Source: PLA3 sp964592235 (GTDB lineage: Bacteria > Planctomycetota > Phycisphaerae > UBA1845 > UTPLA1). Taken from it: 64,000 bases of DNA. The stretch lies in assembly GCA_964592235.1 (NCBI GenBank), contig CAZQCF010000001.1, positions 1 through 64,000 on the forward strand. Direction: 5' to 3'. Shown piece after piece: positions 41,878-49,923 of the stretch; within the stretch, counting starts at the first letter, position 1, and each line of letters begins with the position of its first letter. The notes under the pieces were generated by a model. The model was not told the origin of the DNA and did not search any database. It was given only the letters and a program-made list of their open reading frames with translations. The translations under genes and the position numbers were made by a program.

Positions 41878-42420
41878 ATGGAAGCCGACCTCGCGAAGAT
41901 TCTGATTCCGCGTGAGCGGATTCAGCAGCGCGTGCAGGAACTGGGCCGCGAGATCGCTCGGGTTTATGGCGAGCAATCCGAGGAACTGGTCATCGCCGCC
42001 ATTCTGTCCGGCTCGATCATTTTCCTCGCTGATCTGATCCGATGTCTGCCGTTCAAAATGAAGCTCGGCCTGATGACCGTCAGCCGGTATCGTGGCGCGA
42101 CGACGACCGGCGGCGAGACGCATCTCGTGCAGGACCTGAACGAGGATATTTCGGGGCGGCACGTTCTGGTCGTGGACGACATTCTCGACAGCGGTCATAC
42201 GCTGCGCGAGGTGAAGCGCCAGCTTGCCGAGCGCGGCCCCGCCAGCCTGCGTACGTGCGTGCTTTTGCGCAAGACGGCCAAGGCCCCGAAAGACCTGAAC
42301 GCCGATTTCGTTGGATTTGAGATTGAGGATGTCTTCGTCGTCGGCTACGGGCTGGATTATGACGGGCAATATCGAAATTGGCCGGACATCGGCGTGCTTC
42401 GCCCGGAACTCTACGCATGA
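41878..42420 (+). CDS. hpt: Hypoxanthine phosphoribosyltransferase
   Basis: Purine salvage: hypoxanthine (and often guanine) plus PRPP to IMP/GMP. 180 residues from ATG 41878, normal length. Motifs: LVIAAILSGSIIFLADLI (PPi loop), the flexible-loop region SRYRGATTTGGE, PRPP-binding VLVVDDILDSGHTL, and the base-contacting FEIEDVFVVGYGLDYDGQYRN. The TGA overlaps the next ATG (ATGA), so it is coupled to the bacterial PH-domain gene. Confidence 0.96.
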   Translation: MEADLAKILIPRERIQQRVQELGREIARVYGEQSEELVIAAILSGSIIFLADLIRCLPFKMKLGLMTVSRYRGATTTGGETHLVQDLNEDISGRHVLVVDDILDSGHTLREVKRQLAERGPASLRTCVLLRKTAKAPKDLNADFVGFEIEDVFVVGYGLDYDGQYRNWPDIGVLRPELYA

Positions 42421-43013
42421 CCGCGACGCTGGATCGCCCTCGTTCGACCGCGCGCGACGTGAAGGTTCACGCCGAGGGCAACGCCGTCAAGCTCGCCTCG
42501 CACGCCGTCGTGCCCGAGCATCTGCTGGACGGCGGCGAGATCGTCATCCTCGCGATCAAGCCGTCGATGTGGTACGTGCCGCTCGTATCGGCGAGGTGGA
42601 TTCTCGCGGGCATCGGCTTGATGGCGCTGGGCATGAGCGAATGGAGTCCGCCGGAGTTTCAGTGGTACTTTCTCCGAGCCGGGGCATGGGCGGCCGTGCT
42701 GCGGATCGGCTGGGCGATCCTCGAATGGGTGTCGACGCTGTATGTGCTGACCAACCATCGACTGATGCGGATACGCGGCGTGTTTCACGTCGAGCTCTTC
42801 GAATGCCGATTGAAAAAGGTTCAGAACATGTACCTGTCTCTGACGCTCGCCGAGCGGCTGACGCGCACCGGCACGCTGGTGTTCATGACGGCGGCGGCCG
42901 CGGGCGGCGGGTCGGCTTTGTGGCGCATCGTAGCGCGGCCGCTGGAAGTGCATGAGCAGGTGGTGGCGGCGATTCGCAAGGCGCAGGATCGCAACGGCGG
43001 AACGGTGATGTAG
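42417..43013 (+). CDS. Bacterial PH-domain membrane protein
   Basis: About 198 residues. Short N-terminus, then EHLLDGGEIVILAIKPSMWYV, two adjacent membrane segments (WILAGIGLMALGM, AWAAVLRIGWAILEWV), followed by VLTNHRLMRIRGVFHVELFECRLKKVQNMYLS, of which TNHRLMRIRGVF and FECRLKKVQNM are the typical bPH2/YdbS pattern. Coupled to hpt by an ATGA overlap and followed 1 bp later by another ORF. Function in this family is not established. Confidence 0.82.
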   Translation: MTATLDRPRSTARDVKVHAEGNAVKLASHAVVPEHLLDGGEIVILAIKPSMWYVPLVSARWILAGIGLMALGMSEWSPPEFQWYFLRAGAWAAVLRIGWAILEWVSTLYVLTNHRLMRIRGVFHVELFECRLKKVQNMYLSLTLAERLTRTGTLVFMTAAAAGGGSALWRIVARPLEVHEQVVAAIRKAQDRNGGTVM

Positions 43014-43014
43014 T

Positions 43015-44172
43015 ATGAAGAAGAAGGTGTTGATACTGGCGGCGGTCGGCGCACTGGCGTGGGGCGGGCCGCTCCGCGCACAGGATGATGACCTTCCCGA
43101 GGAGCAGCGCAAGCTGATTCGGTCGCTCGGCGGCGAGAAGCTGAAGGAGGCCGAGGACATCGTCAAGACGACCAAGGCGATGGGCTGGGATCGCCAGTAC
43201 CAGGTAATGGAGCAGGCGACCGATGAGATGTTTCGCCAGAACGGATGGAGCAGCGAGCCGGATCAGTTCGCCCGCGGCTTGTTGCGCGAGGTGGGCCAGA
43301 TTCCACCGTGGCAGGCGCGCCAGCGGCAGGAAGTATTCCTCAACGGTTTGCAGGGCCGGCTCGGCCTGACGCACGATCAGCGCATCCTGCTGAACAACGA
43401 AATGCAGCGCGAGAGCATGGTGCTGATGGCGAAGCACTTCAAGGACATCGTCCCCGTCGTGCTGGAGGTGGCCAAGACGCGCGCGAGCGATCAACCCTTC
43501 ACGCCCGAGCAGGTGCAACGCTGGTCCAGCAGCCTCGAGCCGATGCTGGCCGATTCGCTGGAGACGGTGAACAAGCTGACCCAGCGGCTGGAACGCACGA
43601 TGACCGACGAGCAGCGGCGTATCCTGAAGCGCGACATGGATGCGCTGCTCAAGCGCCATCGCGACGTGGAGAAGATGGTCGTCAAGTGGAAGAAGGGTGA
43701 GTGGTCTCCGGCCGACTGGGGTTTGCAGAACGATCCGATCCATGCGGGCGTCATGCAGGAGATCGCCCAGCGGAGCGGGGCGAACGCCTCGACCGATCAG
43801 AACTGGAAAGACCCGAGCTTCGCCAACAATGAGAGCGAATGGGAGCGCTACGTCCGATGGTTCTGCGATTATTTCGAGTGCGACGCCTCGCAGCGCACCA
43901 AGGCCGACGCGATTTTCAAGACGGCCAGGCAGGAGGCGATCCGCTATCGTGAGAGCCGGCGCGATGTGATCACGCAATACGAAACGCGAATCGCCGCGGA
44001 GAAGAACCCCACCACGAAGACGACGCTCACGGCCGAATTGAACAAGAATCTCGCCCCGATCGGCGACATGTTTCAGCGCATGAAAGACCGCCTCGCGTCC
44101 GACGTGCTGACCAGTGCGCAGCGCACACGCCTGCCGCAGACCGCCAAGGCCCCCAACTCCGTCGGCAACTGA
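43015..44172 (+). CDS. Exported helical protein of unknown function
   Basis: 385 residues. Signal peptide MKKKVLILAAVGALAWGGPLRAQ, then almost entirely charged alpha-helical sequence with repeated patterns such as EEQRKLIRSLGGEKLKEAED, LGLTHDQRILLNNEMQRESM, MTDEQRRILKRDMDALLKRH and ASQRTKADAIFKTARQEA. These resemble Spy/CpxP-like LTxxQ motifs (LTHDQRILL, MTDEQRRIL, LTSAQRTRL), each preceded by a turn, so a periplasmic chaperone-like scaffold is possible. It follows the PH-domain gene by 1 bp and is the end of the hpt unit. Confidence 0.72.
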   Translation: MKKKVLILAAVGALAWGGPLRAQDDDLPEEQRKLIRSLGGEKLKEAEDIVKTTKAMGWDRQYQVMEQATDEMFRQNGWSSEPDQFARGLLREVGQIPPWQARQRQEVFLNGLQGRLGLTHDQRILLNNEMQRESMVLMAKHFKDIVPVVLEVAKTRASDQPFTPEQVQRWSSSLEPMLADSLETVNKLTQRLERTMTDEQRRILKRDMDALLKRHRDVEKMVVKWKKGEWSPADWGLQNDPIHAGVMQEIAQRSGANASTDQNWKDPSFANNESEWERYVRWFCDYFECDASQRTKADAIFKTARQEAIRYRESRRDVITQYETRIAAEKNPTTKTTLTAELNKNLAPIGDMFQRMKDRLASDVLTSAQRTRLPQTAKAPNSVGN

Positions 44173-44325
44173 CTCACGTCCCCGACGTGGCGCCAAGTCC
44201 GTCGAATGAATCGCTGAACCATTCAGAGCCGGCTCGTGTCGGGCCGGCGTTTGCGACCGATTGCTCACGTACACCGGGGCACTGCGCACGCGCCCCGACT
44301 CTCAGTCCGGCTATTGCGATTCGTT

Positions 44326-45936
44326 TTATTCGACGCGAAAGACAAAGACATCGTGCCGGTCGGTGCTGAAGCGCTGCACCTCGCGCAGCGGCATCGCCCC
44401 GCCGCGCAACTCGAGGAAGAACGCCGCGTCGTCGGCATCGCTCCAGCGTCGCGTTCGGGTGGCATCGATGTACCAGGGCGGTCGTCGCCCGGCCAGGTCG
44501 GTTCGCAATTCGTCCACCAACGCGGCTGGTTTGATCGGCGCGTCGGGCGCGCCGGCGGAATTCGAGACGACCCAGCGCGGATCGGCCTCGAGGCGCCCGG
44601 CATAAAACATCAACTGCTCCAACCGATTGTGTGCCATTATAACGGCATCGCCGCCCGCGTGCTCTGAAAGCCATTGCCCGGCCAGTCGCAGACACGCCTT
44701 GTCGCCGTTGATCGGGCGCGAGCAGAACCACGCCAGCGGCGCGAGCACGAGGACGAGGCCCGTCGCCGCCACGAGCGGGGCGCGGCGGTCCGGCTGACGC
44801 GCGGCAAGGAGCGAGGCGAGCGTCATGAATCCGGCGGCCGCCCACGGAATGGTCATCGCTGCCGGAATGACCAGGTATCGAGCGCTTAGTTCGCCGTACG
44901 TCTTCACCCGCAGCATCACCGCCGCAAGTTGAAGCGCGATCGCGATGACAACCAACGACGCACCCGTTGATCGCGCCCGCGGCGCGCTTCGCAGGAACAG
45001 CCCTATGACGACGAGGGTCGACAAGATGTACTTGCCGCTCGCGCCCCACGCGTTGGCCATGCGCCCCGGCGCTTTGTACCACGGCAGCCACTCGGCCAGC
45101 ATCGGCGCGCCGACTGGCCCGCTCGGCAACATTGAAACAGCCGGCTCGCCACACAGCAGATCGCCGAGATTCTTGTTGGGCATGATATGGCCCGTGATCA
45201 GGGATGGCGGGCTGGACACGAGACCAAACGCGACGGTCAGCGTGACCATAGCCAGGATCACACGAAGCCGCTTGCCGCGGGATGCTGCGTGGAGCAGGCA
45301 CGTGAACATCGCGCCCTCGATCCCCAGGGCCTCCTGCCGCAGCCAGTACGCCGCCCCCGCCAGCGCGCCGCACGCAGCAGCCCACCCGGTCATTCGCCGC
45401 ATGCAGTCGGTGTGCTCGAGCGCGCGCAGCCCCGCCAGCAGCGCCGCCAGATAGAGCGCCAGGTGCGGCATGTCGGAGAGCACATCGCCCGACAGTTCCG
45501 CCCCCTGCGGCCAGAGCGCGGCGAACAACCCCGCGATGCCCGCGAGCAGAGGATCAAACAGCCGCCGCGTCAAAAAATAGACAACAACACATGATGCCAC
45601 GCCGCCGAGCACCGACACCAATTGCCCTGCGCGAATCCACAACGTTGAAACATTCGATGTCGAATCACCGCCGAGCAAGCGCATCGCGCCGAGCAGCAGA
45701 TACGAATACCCCGGTTGTTTCGACGTGCCCTTCATCGCTGCGACCGGGTCGGCCGCCAGTTGCTTCGCGAACTCCACGAAGTGTACGCCGTCCCGGCTGA
45801 CGCATTCCAACCGCGACGCTGCATGAACGCGCACTAGTGCCGCCAGCAGCACAATCGCCGCGACGTGTCGCCAGGTCGATCCGGTCAGGTTCGGTGTCAA
45901 CAGGTGCAATGCCTCCGTGTCGCACGCGCGCGGCAC
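44326..45936 (-). CDS. GT39/ArnT-like membrane glycosyltransferase
   Basis: 536 residues, about 10-12 hydrophobic segments, built like GT-C enzymes that use polyprenyl-phosphate sugars. A first-loop acidic motif ECVSRDGVHFVEFAKQLAAD follows helix 1; KQPGYSYLLLGAMRLLGG and LLAGIAGLFAALWPQGAELSGDVLSD recall family 39 members. The C-terminal soluble part (HAGGDAVIMAHNRLEQLMFY ... PWYIDATRTRRWSDADD) is periplasmic. Donor and acceptor cannot be predicted. Convergent with the 43-kb gene; divergent from the flavin reductase gene. Confidence 0.8.
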   Translation of the reverse strand: MPRACDTEALHLLTPNLTGSTWRHVAAIVLLAALVRVHAASRLECVSRDGVHFVEFAKQLAADPVAAMKGTSKQPGYSYLLLGAMRLLGGDSTSNVSTLWIRAGQLVSVLGGVASCVVVYFLTRRLFDPLLAGIAGLFAALWPQGAELSGDVLSDMPHLALYLAALLAGLRALEHTDCMRRMTGWAAACGALAGAAYWLRQEALGIEGAMFTCLLHAASRGKRLRVILAMVTLTVAFGLVSSPPSLITGHIMPNKNLGDLLCGEPAVSMLPSGPVGAPMLAEWLPWYKAPGRMANAWGASGKYILSTLVVIGLFLRSAPRARSTGASLVVIAIALQLAAVMLRVKTYGELSARYLVIPAAMTIPWAAAGFMTLASLLAARQPDRRAPLVAATGLVLVLAPLAWFCSRPINGDKACLRLAGQWLSEHAGGDAVIMAHNRLEQLMFYAGRLEADPRWVVSNSAGAPDAPIKPAALVDELRTDLAGRRPPWYIDATRTRRWSDADDAAFFLELRGGAMPLREVQRFSTDRHDVFVFRVE

Positions 45937-46052
45937 GGTGCTGGCCGCGCTGCGCTGCGCGGTTAGAATAAGGCCAAGCCGCCGCGTCGTCGCTGTAATA
46001 GCGGCCTTCGTGCGGGCGGCTCGGAATCCGCGCCGCGAAGGACGAGCAACCC

Positions 46053-46547
46053 ATGAACGACGCCATGAAACCTGCCGCGACCGATGCCGTCGCCCGCGCG
46101 TTGGGGCGAATCCCCAGCGGCTGCTCGATTCTTACGGTGGTCGCAGGCGACCGTCGCACCGGCGTGCTGGTGTCGTGGGTGCAACAGGCGGCGTTCGAGC
46201 CGCCGATGGTGTCGGTCGGCGTGAAGAAGGGCCGCCCCGTCGAGTCGCTGATCGATGAATCGAAGCAATTCGTCTTGAATCTGCTCGGCGAGAATCCCTC
46301 GGCGATGTTCAAACATTTCGGCCGCGGCTTCGCGCTGGAGGATGAAGCCTTCGCCGGGCTGGCCGTCGAGACGGTCCCCGGCGGCGTGGCGATTCCCGAT
46401 CGCGTCGCGCGGTTGAGTGTGGCCGTGCGGCACAAAGTCGACGCCGGCGATCATTGGCTGTACGTGGGTGAGATCATTGATGCCGACGGCGGCGCGGATG
46501 GCGCGAAGCCCTACGTGCATCTGCGGAAGAACGGGTTGTCGTATTGA
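46053..46547 (+). CDS. Flavin reductase-like (FMN-binding split-barrel) protein
   Basis: 164 residues: LGRIPSGCSILTVVAGDRRTG, VSWVQQAAFEPPMVSVGV, LIDESKQFVLNLLGE and HWLYVGEIIDADGG match the flavin-reductase domain order. Such proteins reduce FMN with NAD(P)H or carry it as a prosthetic group, usually for an oxygenase or flavodiiron partner. None is adjacent. A -10-like TAGAAT (45964-45969) lies upstream in the divergent gap. Followed by a G/C hairpin repeat cluster and ygeW. Confidence 0.86.
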   Translation: MNDAMKPAATDAVARALGRIPSGCSILTVVAGDRRTGVLVSWVQQAAFEPPMVSVGVKKGRPVESLIDESKQFVLNLLGENPSAMFKHFGRGFALEDEAFAGLAVETVPGGVAIPDRVARLSVAVRHKVDAGDHWLYVGEIIDADGGADGAKPYVHLRKNGLSY

Positions 46548-46563
46548 CAAACGCATTGCAGAA

Positions 46564-46660
46564 CCCCTCTCCCCCTTGGGGGAGAGGTTGGGTGAGGGGG
46601 AGGTGATGACCAACTCGGTACTTTACCCTCACCCCGTCCCTCTCCCTGAAAGGGAGAGGG
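46564..46660. repeat. G/C-rich hairpin repeat cluster, left of ygeW
   Basis: Three stems are present. CCTCTCCCCC (46566-46575) pairs with GGGGGAGAGG (46578-46587). CCCTCTCCCT (46638-46647) pairs with AGGGAGAGGG (46651-46660). GGGTGAGGG (46590-46598) pairs with CCCTCACCC (46626-46634), bridging the two. The same words recur at 49191-49281 and 59437-59459. Confidence 0.85.
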
Positions 46661-46702
46661 TGTAACCGACTTCGAGAGCAACCACCTTTGAGTGAGGCAC
46701 TT

Positions 46703-47896
46703 ATGTCCGAAGAAACCGTTGACGCGTTGATCCGCCGACTCGGCGACATCAAGACAGAATTCTATAACAAGGACTTTCTCCGCACCTGGGATCACACCCA
46801 GCCGGAGCTGACGGCCGTGCTGTCTGCCGCCGAGGCCCTGCACGGGTTGTATCGCGCGGGGACGAGCTGCCGCGTGTTCGAGAGCGGTTTGGCGGTGAGC
46901 ATCTTCCGCGATCAATCGACCCGCACGCGGTTCAGTTTCGCCAAAGCCGCGAGCCTGCTGGGCCTCACGCCGCAGGACCTCGACGAGGGCAAGAGCCAGA
47001 TCGCACACGGCGAGACGGTGCGCGAGACGGCCAACATGGTGTCGTTCCTGGCCGAGACGATCGGCATCCGCGACGACATCTTCCTCGGCGAGGGCCACAA
47101 GTACATGAAAGAAGTCGCCGGCGCGGTGGACGAGGGCTTCCGCGAGGGCGTACTGCCGCAGCGGCCGGCGGTGGTGAATCTGCAATGCGATGAGGACCAC
47201 CCGACGCAGGCGATGGCCGATCTGCTGCACCTGAAGCGCACGTTCGGCTCGCTGGAGGCCCTGCGCGGCAAGAAGATCGCGATGACCTGGGCCTACAGCC
47301 CGTCGTACGGTAAGCCGCTGTCGGTGCCGCAGGCGATCATCACACTGATGTCGCGATATGGCATGAACGTCATGCTGGCCCATCCCGAGGGTTACGATCT
47401 GATCGGCGACACGCTGAAGGTGTCCGAGCGGCACGCGAAGGAGAGCGGCGGCTCGTTTGCCCGTGTGCACGACATGGCCGAGGCGTTTCGCGATGCCGAC
47501 CTGGTCTATCCCAAGAGCTGGGCGCCGTTTGCAGTGATGGAGCAGCGGACGAAGATTCTTCGCGCCCGGGAGAATGACAAACTGGCGGCATTGGAGAAAG
47601 AGTGCCTCGCCAACAACGCGAAATTCAAGAGCTGGGAATGCACCGACAAGCTGATGGGCCTCACCCGCGGCGGCAAGGCGCTCTACATGCACTGCCTGCC
47701 CGCCGATATCACCGGCGTCTCGTGCAAAGAGGGCGAGGTCTCGGCCGATGTGTTCGAGCGCTATCGCCTGACGACCTACCGCGAGGCGTCGTACAAGCCG
47801 TTCATCATCGCGGCCATGATCCTGCTGACGCGGTTTGAGAACCCCGCCGCCGTGCTCGGTTCGCTGGCGAGGAACAAGAAACCGCGGCGGGCGTAG
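46703..47896 (+). CDS. ygeW: Knotted carbamoyltransferase YgeW
   Basis: Aspartate/ornithine carbamoyltransferase superfamily member, 397 residues from ATG 46703 (GAGG upstream; a TTG five codons earlier is possible). Carbamoyl-phosphate motif in SIFRDQSTRTRFSFAKAASL, then DEGKSQIAHGETVRETANMV, NLQCDEDHPTQAMADLLHLK, TWAYSPSYGKPLSVPQA and MHCLPADITGVSC. This motif set is characteristic of YgeW, whose physiological acceptor in purine or allantoin-type degradation is not settled. Convergent with ygeY, 22 bp apart across a shared hairpin. The pair recurs with selenium-dependent purine hydroxylase loci in other bacteria. Confidence 0.93.
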   Translation: MSEETVDALIRRLGDIKTEFYNKDFLRTWDHTQPELTAVLSAAEALHGLYRAGTSCRVFESGLAVSIFRDQSTRTRFSFAKAASLLGLTPQDLDEGKSQIAHGETVRETANMVSFLAETIGIRDDIFLGEGHKYMKEVAGAVDEGFREGVLPQRPAVVNLQCDEDHPTQAMADLLHLKRTFGSLEALRGKKIAMTWAYSPSYGKPLSVPQAIITLMSRYGMNVMLAHPEGYDLIGDTLKVSERHAKESGGSFARVHDMAEAFRDADLVYPKSWAPFAVMEQRTKILRARENDKLAALEKECLANNAKFKSWECTDKLMGLTRGGKALYMHCLPADITGVSCKEGEVSADVFERYRLTTYREASYKPFIIAAMILLTRFENPAAVLGSLARNKKPRRA

Positions 47897-47918
47897 TGCC
47901 TGATACATTCGCTTTCGC

Positions 47919-49166
47919 TTAATGCGCCGCGCGGGCTGAAGCCCGCGGCTCGTTTTTCGCCTTGCGCTTGCAGTACATAGTCGCGAACGAAGCATAGAAC
48001 GCCGCGCACTTCACCAGATGCTCGATCGGCACGCTGTCGTTCACCGTGTGAGCGACGGCCTCGGGCGCCGGGCCGAAGCCGACGCAGGGAATGCCGTACA
48101 ACCCCGCGATCGACACGCCGTTGGTGCTGAAGGTCCAGCGGCCGGGCTTCTGCCGCTCGCCGAACAGGCCCGCGTAAGTGTCCACCGCCGCGGCGACCTG
48201 CGGGGCGTTCTCCGCCGCGCACCACGTGGGGAAAAAGTTCTCCGTCGGATAGACCAGCCCGGTGTAGGTCGGCTTGTCGTAGCGGACGACCTTCACCTCG
48301 CCGACCACGCCCGCCTTTTTCATGGCCGCCTTCACCTCGGCGATGGCCGACGCCTTGGTGTCTCCGACCGTCAGCCGGCGATCGAGATGGATGTAGGCCT
48401 GATCGGGCACGGCGCAGAGGCTGGGCGTCTTGCAGTCGATGTAGCTGACGGTGATGGTCGCCTTGCCGAGGAAAGCGTGATCGCGTAATCGCGTATTGAG
48501 GGATTCGATCTCGCGCACGACGCGCGACATCTTATAGACCGCGTTGTCGCCCTTGTGCGGCATGGAACCGTGACACGATTTACCGCGCACCGTGACGCCG
48601 ATTTCCATCCTCCCGCGCTGGCCGCGCAGGATCCTGCAATTTGTCGAATCCGTCACCACGACCGCCTCGGGCCGGATGCCGCCCTCTTTCACCAGGTACT
48701 GCCAACACAGCCCGTCACAATCTTCTTCGGCCACGGTGAACGTCAGAAGCAGCGTGTAATCCTTCGTGGGAATCTTCAGGTCGCGGATGATCCGCCCGGC
48801 ATACACCATCGCCGGCACGGCCCCCTTCTGATCGCCCGCGCCGCGCCCATACACAATCCCCTTCGCTACTTTGCCCTTGTACGGGTCGTGCTTCCACTCG
48901 GAGGGATTGCCGACGCCGACCGTGTCGACGTGCGCGTCGATGGCGATCAGCCGCTTGCCGGTGCCGATCTTCGCGAGCAGGTTGCCGAACTTGTCGGTCC
49001 AGACCTTGTCATACGCGCCGACTTTTTTCAGCTCCTGTCGAATCCGCGCGATGACGCAGCCTTCGATGCCGGTCTGCGACGGGATGGCGACGATGTCGCG
49101 GAGGAACTTGACCATGGCGGGCTGATACCTGGCGGCCTGTTTACGAATCGCGGGAAAGTCGAGCAT
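47919..49166 (-). CDS. ygeY: YgeY family M20-type hydrolase (selenium-metabolism-linked)
   Basis: Zinc-dependent amidohydrolase/peptidase of clan MH, 415 residues from ATG 49166 (GGAAGC upstream). The earlier in-frame ATG at 49286 only adds repeat-encoded Pro/Gly sequence. Metal ligands in AIDAHVDTVGVG, GRGAGDQKGA and VAEEDCDGLCW, plus HGSMPHKGDNA and FGPAPEAVAHTVNDSVPIEH. The last ~11 residues (NEPRASARAAH) are coded by a genomic hairpin repeat and look foreign. YgeY proteins co-occur with YgeW and with selenium-dependent molybdenum hydroxylases, and are implicated in anaerobic purine breakdown. The exact reaction is not settled. Confidence 0.92.
   Translation of the reverse strand: MLDFPAIRKQAARYQPAMVKFLRDIVAIPSQTGIEGCVIARIRQELKKVGAYDKVWTDKFGNLLAKIGTGKRLIAIDAHVDTVGVGNPSEWKHDPYKGKVAKGIVYGRGAGDQKGAVPAMVYAGRIIRDLKIPTKDYTLLLTFTVAEEDCDGLCWQYLVKEGGIRPEAVVVTDSTNCRILRGQRGRMEIGVTVRGKSCHGSMPHKGDNAVYKMSRVVREIESLNTRLRDHAFLGKATITVSYIDCKTPSLCAVPDQAYIHLDRRLTVGDTKASAIAEVKAAMKKAGVVGEVKVVRYDKPTYTGLVYPTENFFPTWCAAENAPQVAAAVDTYAGLFGERQKPGRWTFSTNGVSIAGLYGIPCVGFGPAPEAVAHTVNDSVPIEHLVKCAAFYASFATMYCKRKAKNEPRASARAAH
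47926..47956. terminator. 29-nt GC hairpin repeat, copy 2, acting as ygeW terminator
   Basis: Identical over 29 nt to 81-109. CGGGCT/AGCCCG arms in a GC stem are followed on the plus strand by CTCGTTTTT, giving an intrinsic terminator shape 30 bp after the ygeW stop. On the minus strand the same bases encode the YgeY C-terminus. Confidence 0.76.
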
Positions 49167-49190
49167 GGGCGGTGCTTCCTTATGGACCAA

Positions 49191-49281
49191 CTCCCCTCCC
49201 TTCCAGGGAGGGGGCGGGGGAGGGTACAACGCGAATACGATCTTCCCCTCACCCTGTCCTCTCCCCCCGAGGGGAGAGGGT
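49191..49281. repeat. G/C-rich hairpin repeat cluster, right of ygeY
   Basis: CCCTCCCT-TCC-AGGGAGGG (49196-49214) and CTCTCCCC/GGGGAGAG arms (about 49259-49278), with CCCTCACCC-type words between. Same family as 46564-46660. It lies just upstream of ygeY and is read as a Pro/Gly N-terminal extension if the ATG at 49286 is used. Confidence 0.8.
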
Positions 49282-49299
49282 TTCACGAGCAGTTCATAC

Positions 49300-49305
49300 T
49301 ATAAT
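49300..49305 (+). promoter_or_regulatory. -10 element close to the deaminase ATG
   Basis: TATAAT at 49300-49305 ends 8 nt before the ATG at 49314, giving a near-leaderless transcript. No clear -35 at 16-18 bp. Similar in form to the hpt promoter. Confidence 0.55.
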
Positions 49306-49313
49306 GGCCGCCG

Positions 49314-49793
49314 ATGAGCGGCAACGAACACGAGAAATGGATGCGTTTGGCGATCGAGCAGGCGCGGGCGAGCATCGCAGGCGGGCAGAGTCCGTTCGGC
49401 GCGGTCGTCGTACGCCACGGGCAACTGGTCGTCGCTGCGCACAATGAAGTGTGGCATCGAACCGATCCGACGGCCCATGCCGAGGTGGTGACGATCCAGA
49501 AGGCCGCGGCGGCGTTGAAGACCATCGACCTGTCGGGCTGCGTGATGTACTCCAGTTGCGAGCCGTGCCCGATGTGCGCGTCGGCGATTCACTGGAGCAA
49601 GCTCGACGCGGTGTATTACGGCGCGACCATCGCCGACGCCCAGCGCGCGGGCTTCACGGAGCTGACGCTGCCGATCGGCGACGTCTATCGCATCGGGCAG
49701 AGCAGCGTGAAAGCCGTGCCGGGCATCATGCAGGCCGAGTGCGCGAAGCTGTTTGATGAATGGCTGGCGCACACAGGACATCGCGTCTACTAA
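49314..49793 (+). CDS. CDA-fold nucleoside/guanine deaminase
   Basis: Zinc hydrolytic deaminase, 159 residues. Zinc ligands and catalytic Glu in THAEVVTIQKA (the HAE of PTAHAEVVTI) and CEPCPMCASAIHWSKL. Length and the C-terminal EWLAHTGHRVY fit guanine-deaminase/tRNA-adenosine-deaminase-like proteins; the GVYYGATIADAQRAGF-like region (DAVYYGATIADAQRAGF) is closer to guanine deaminase GuaD than to TadA. Guanine deamination would feed xanthine into the purine pathway suggested by ygeW/ygeY. The ribose-type transporter genes follow on the same strand. Confidence 0.85.
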   Translation: MSGNEHEKWMRLAIEQARASIAGGQSPFGAVVVRHGQLVVAAHNEVWHRTDPTAHAEVVTIQKAAAALKTIDLSGCVMYSSCEPCPMCASAIHWSKLDAVYYGATIADAQRAGFTELTLPIGDVYRIGQSSVKAVPGIMQAECAKLFDEWLAHTGHRVY

Positions 49794-49923
49794 TCCGAGC
49801 CGCGACCGTCAGGGAGCGCCGAGAAACGCTGTGAAGAGCAGACTCACTTCGATTCGGCGAGAGGGCCGAATTGGCAGGCAGACCGCTCGCTGGATGACAC
49901 GAATGACCCACAACCGATTACCG

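Noticed and set aside
44174..45385. 403-residue minus-strand ORF overlapping the GT39 gene
   Set aside because: Same strand but different frame from a membrane protein with clear helices; Arg/Gly-rich and lacks a coherent hydrophobic pattern.
46560..49290. ygeW-ygeY as a composite transposon
   Set aside because: The flanking repeats lack a transposase, target-site duplication and defined ends, and the same repeat occurs alone at 59.4 kb.
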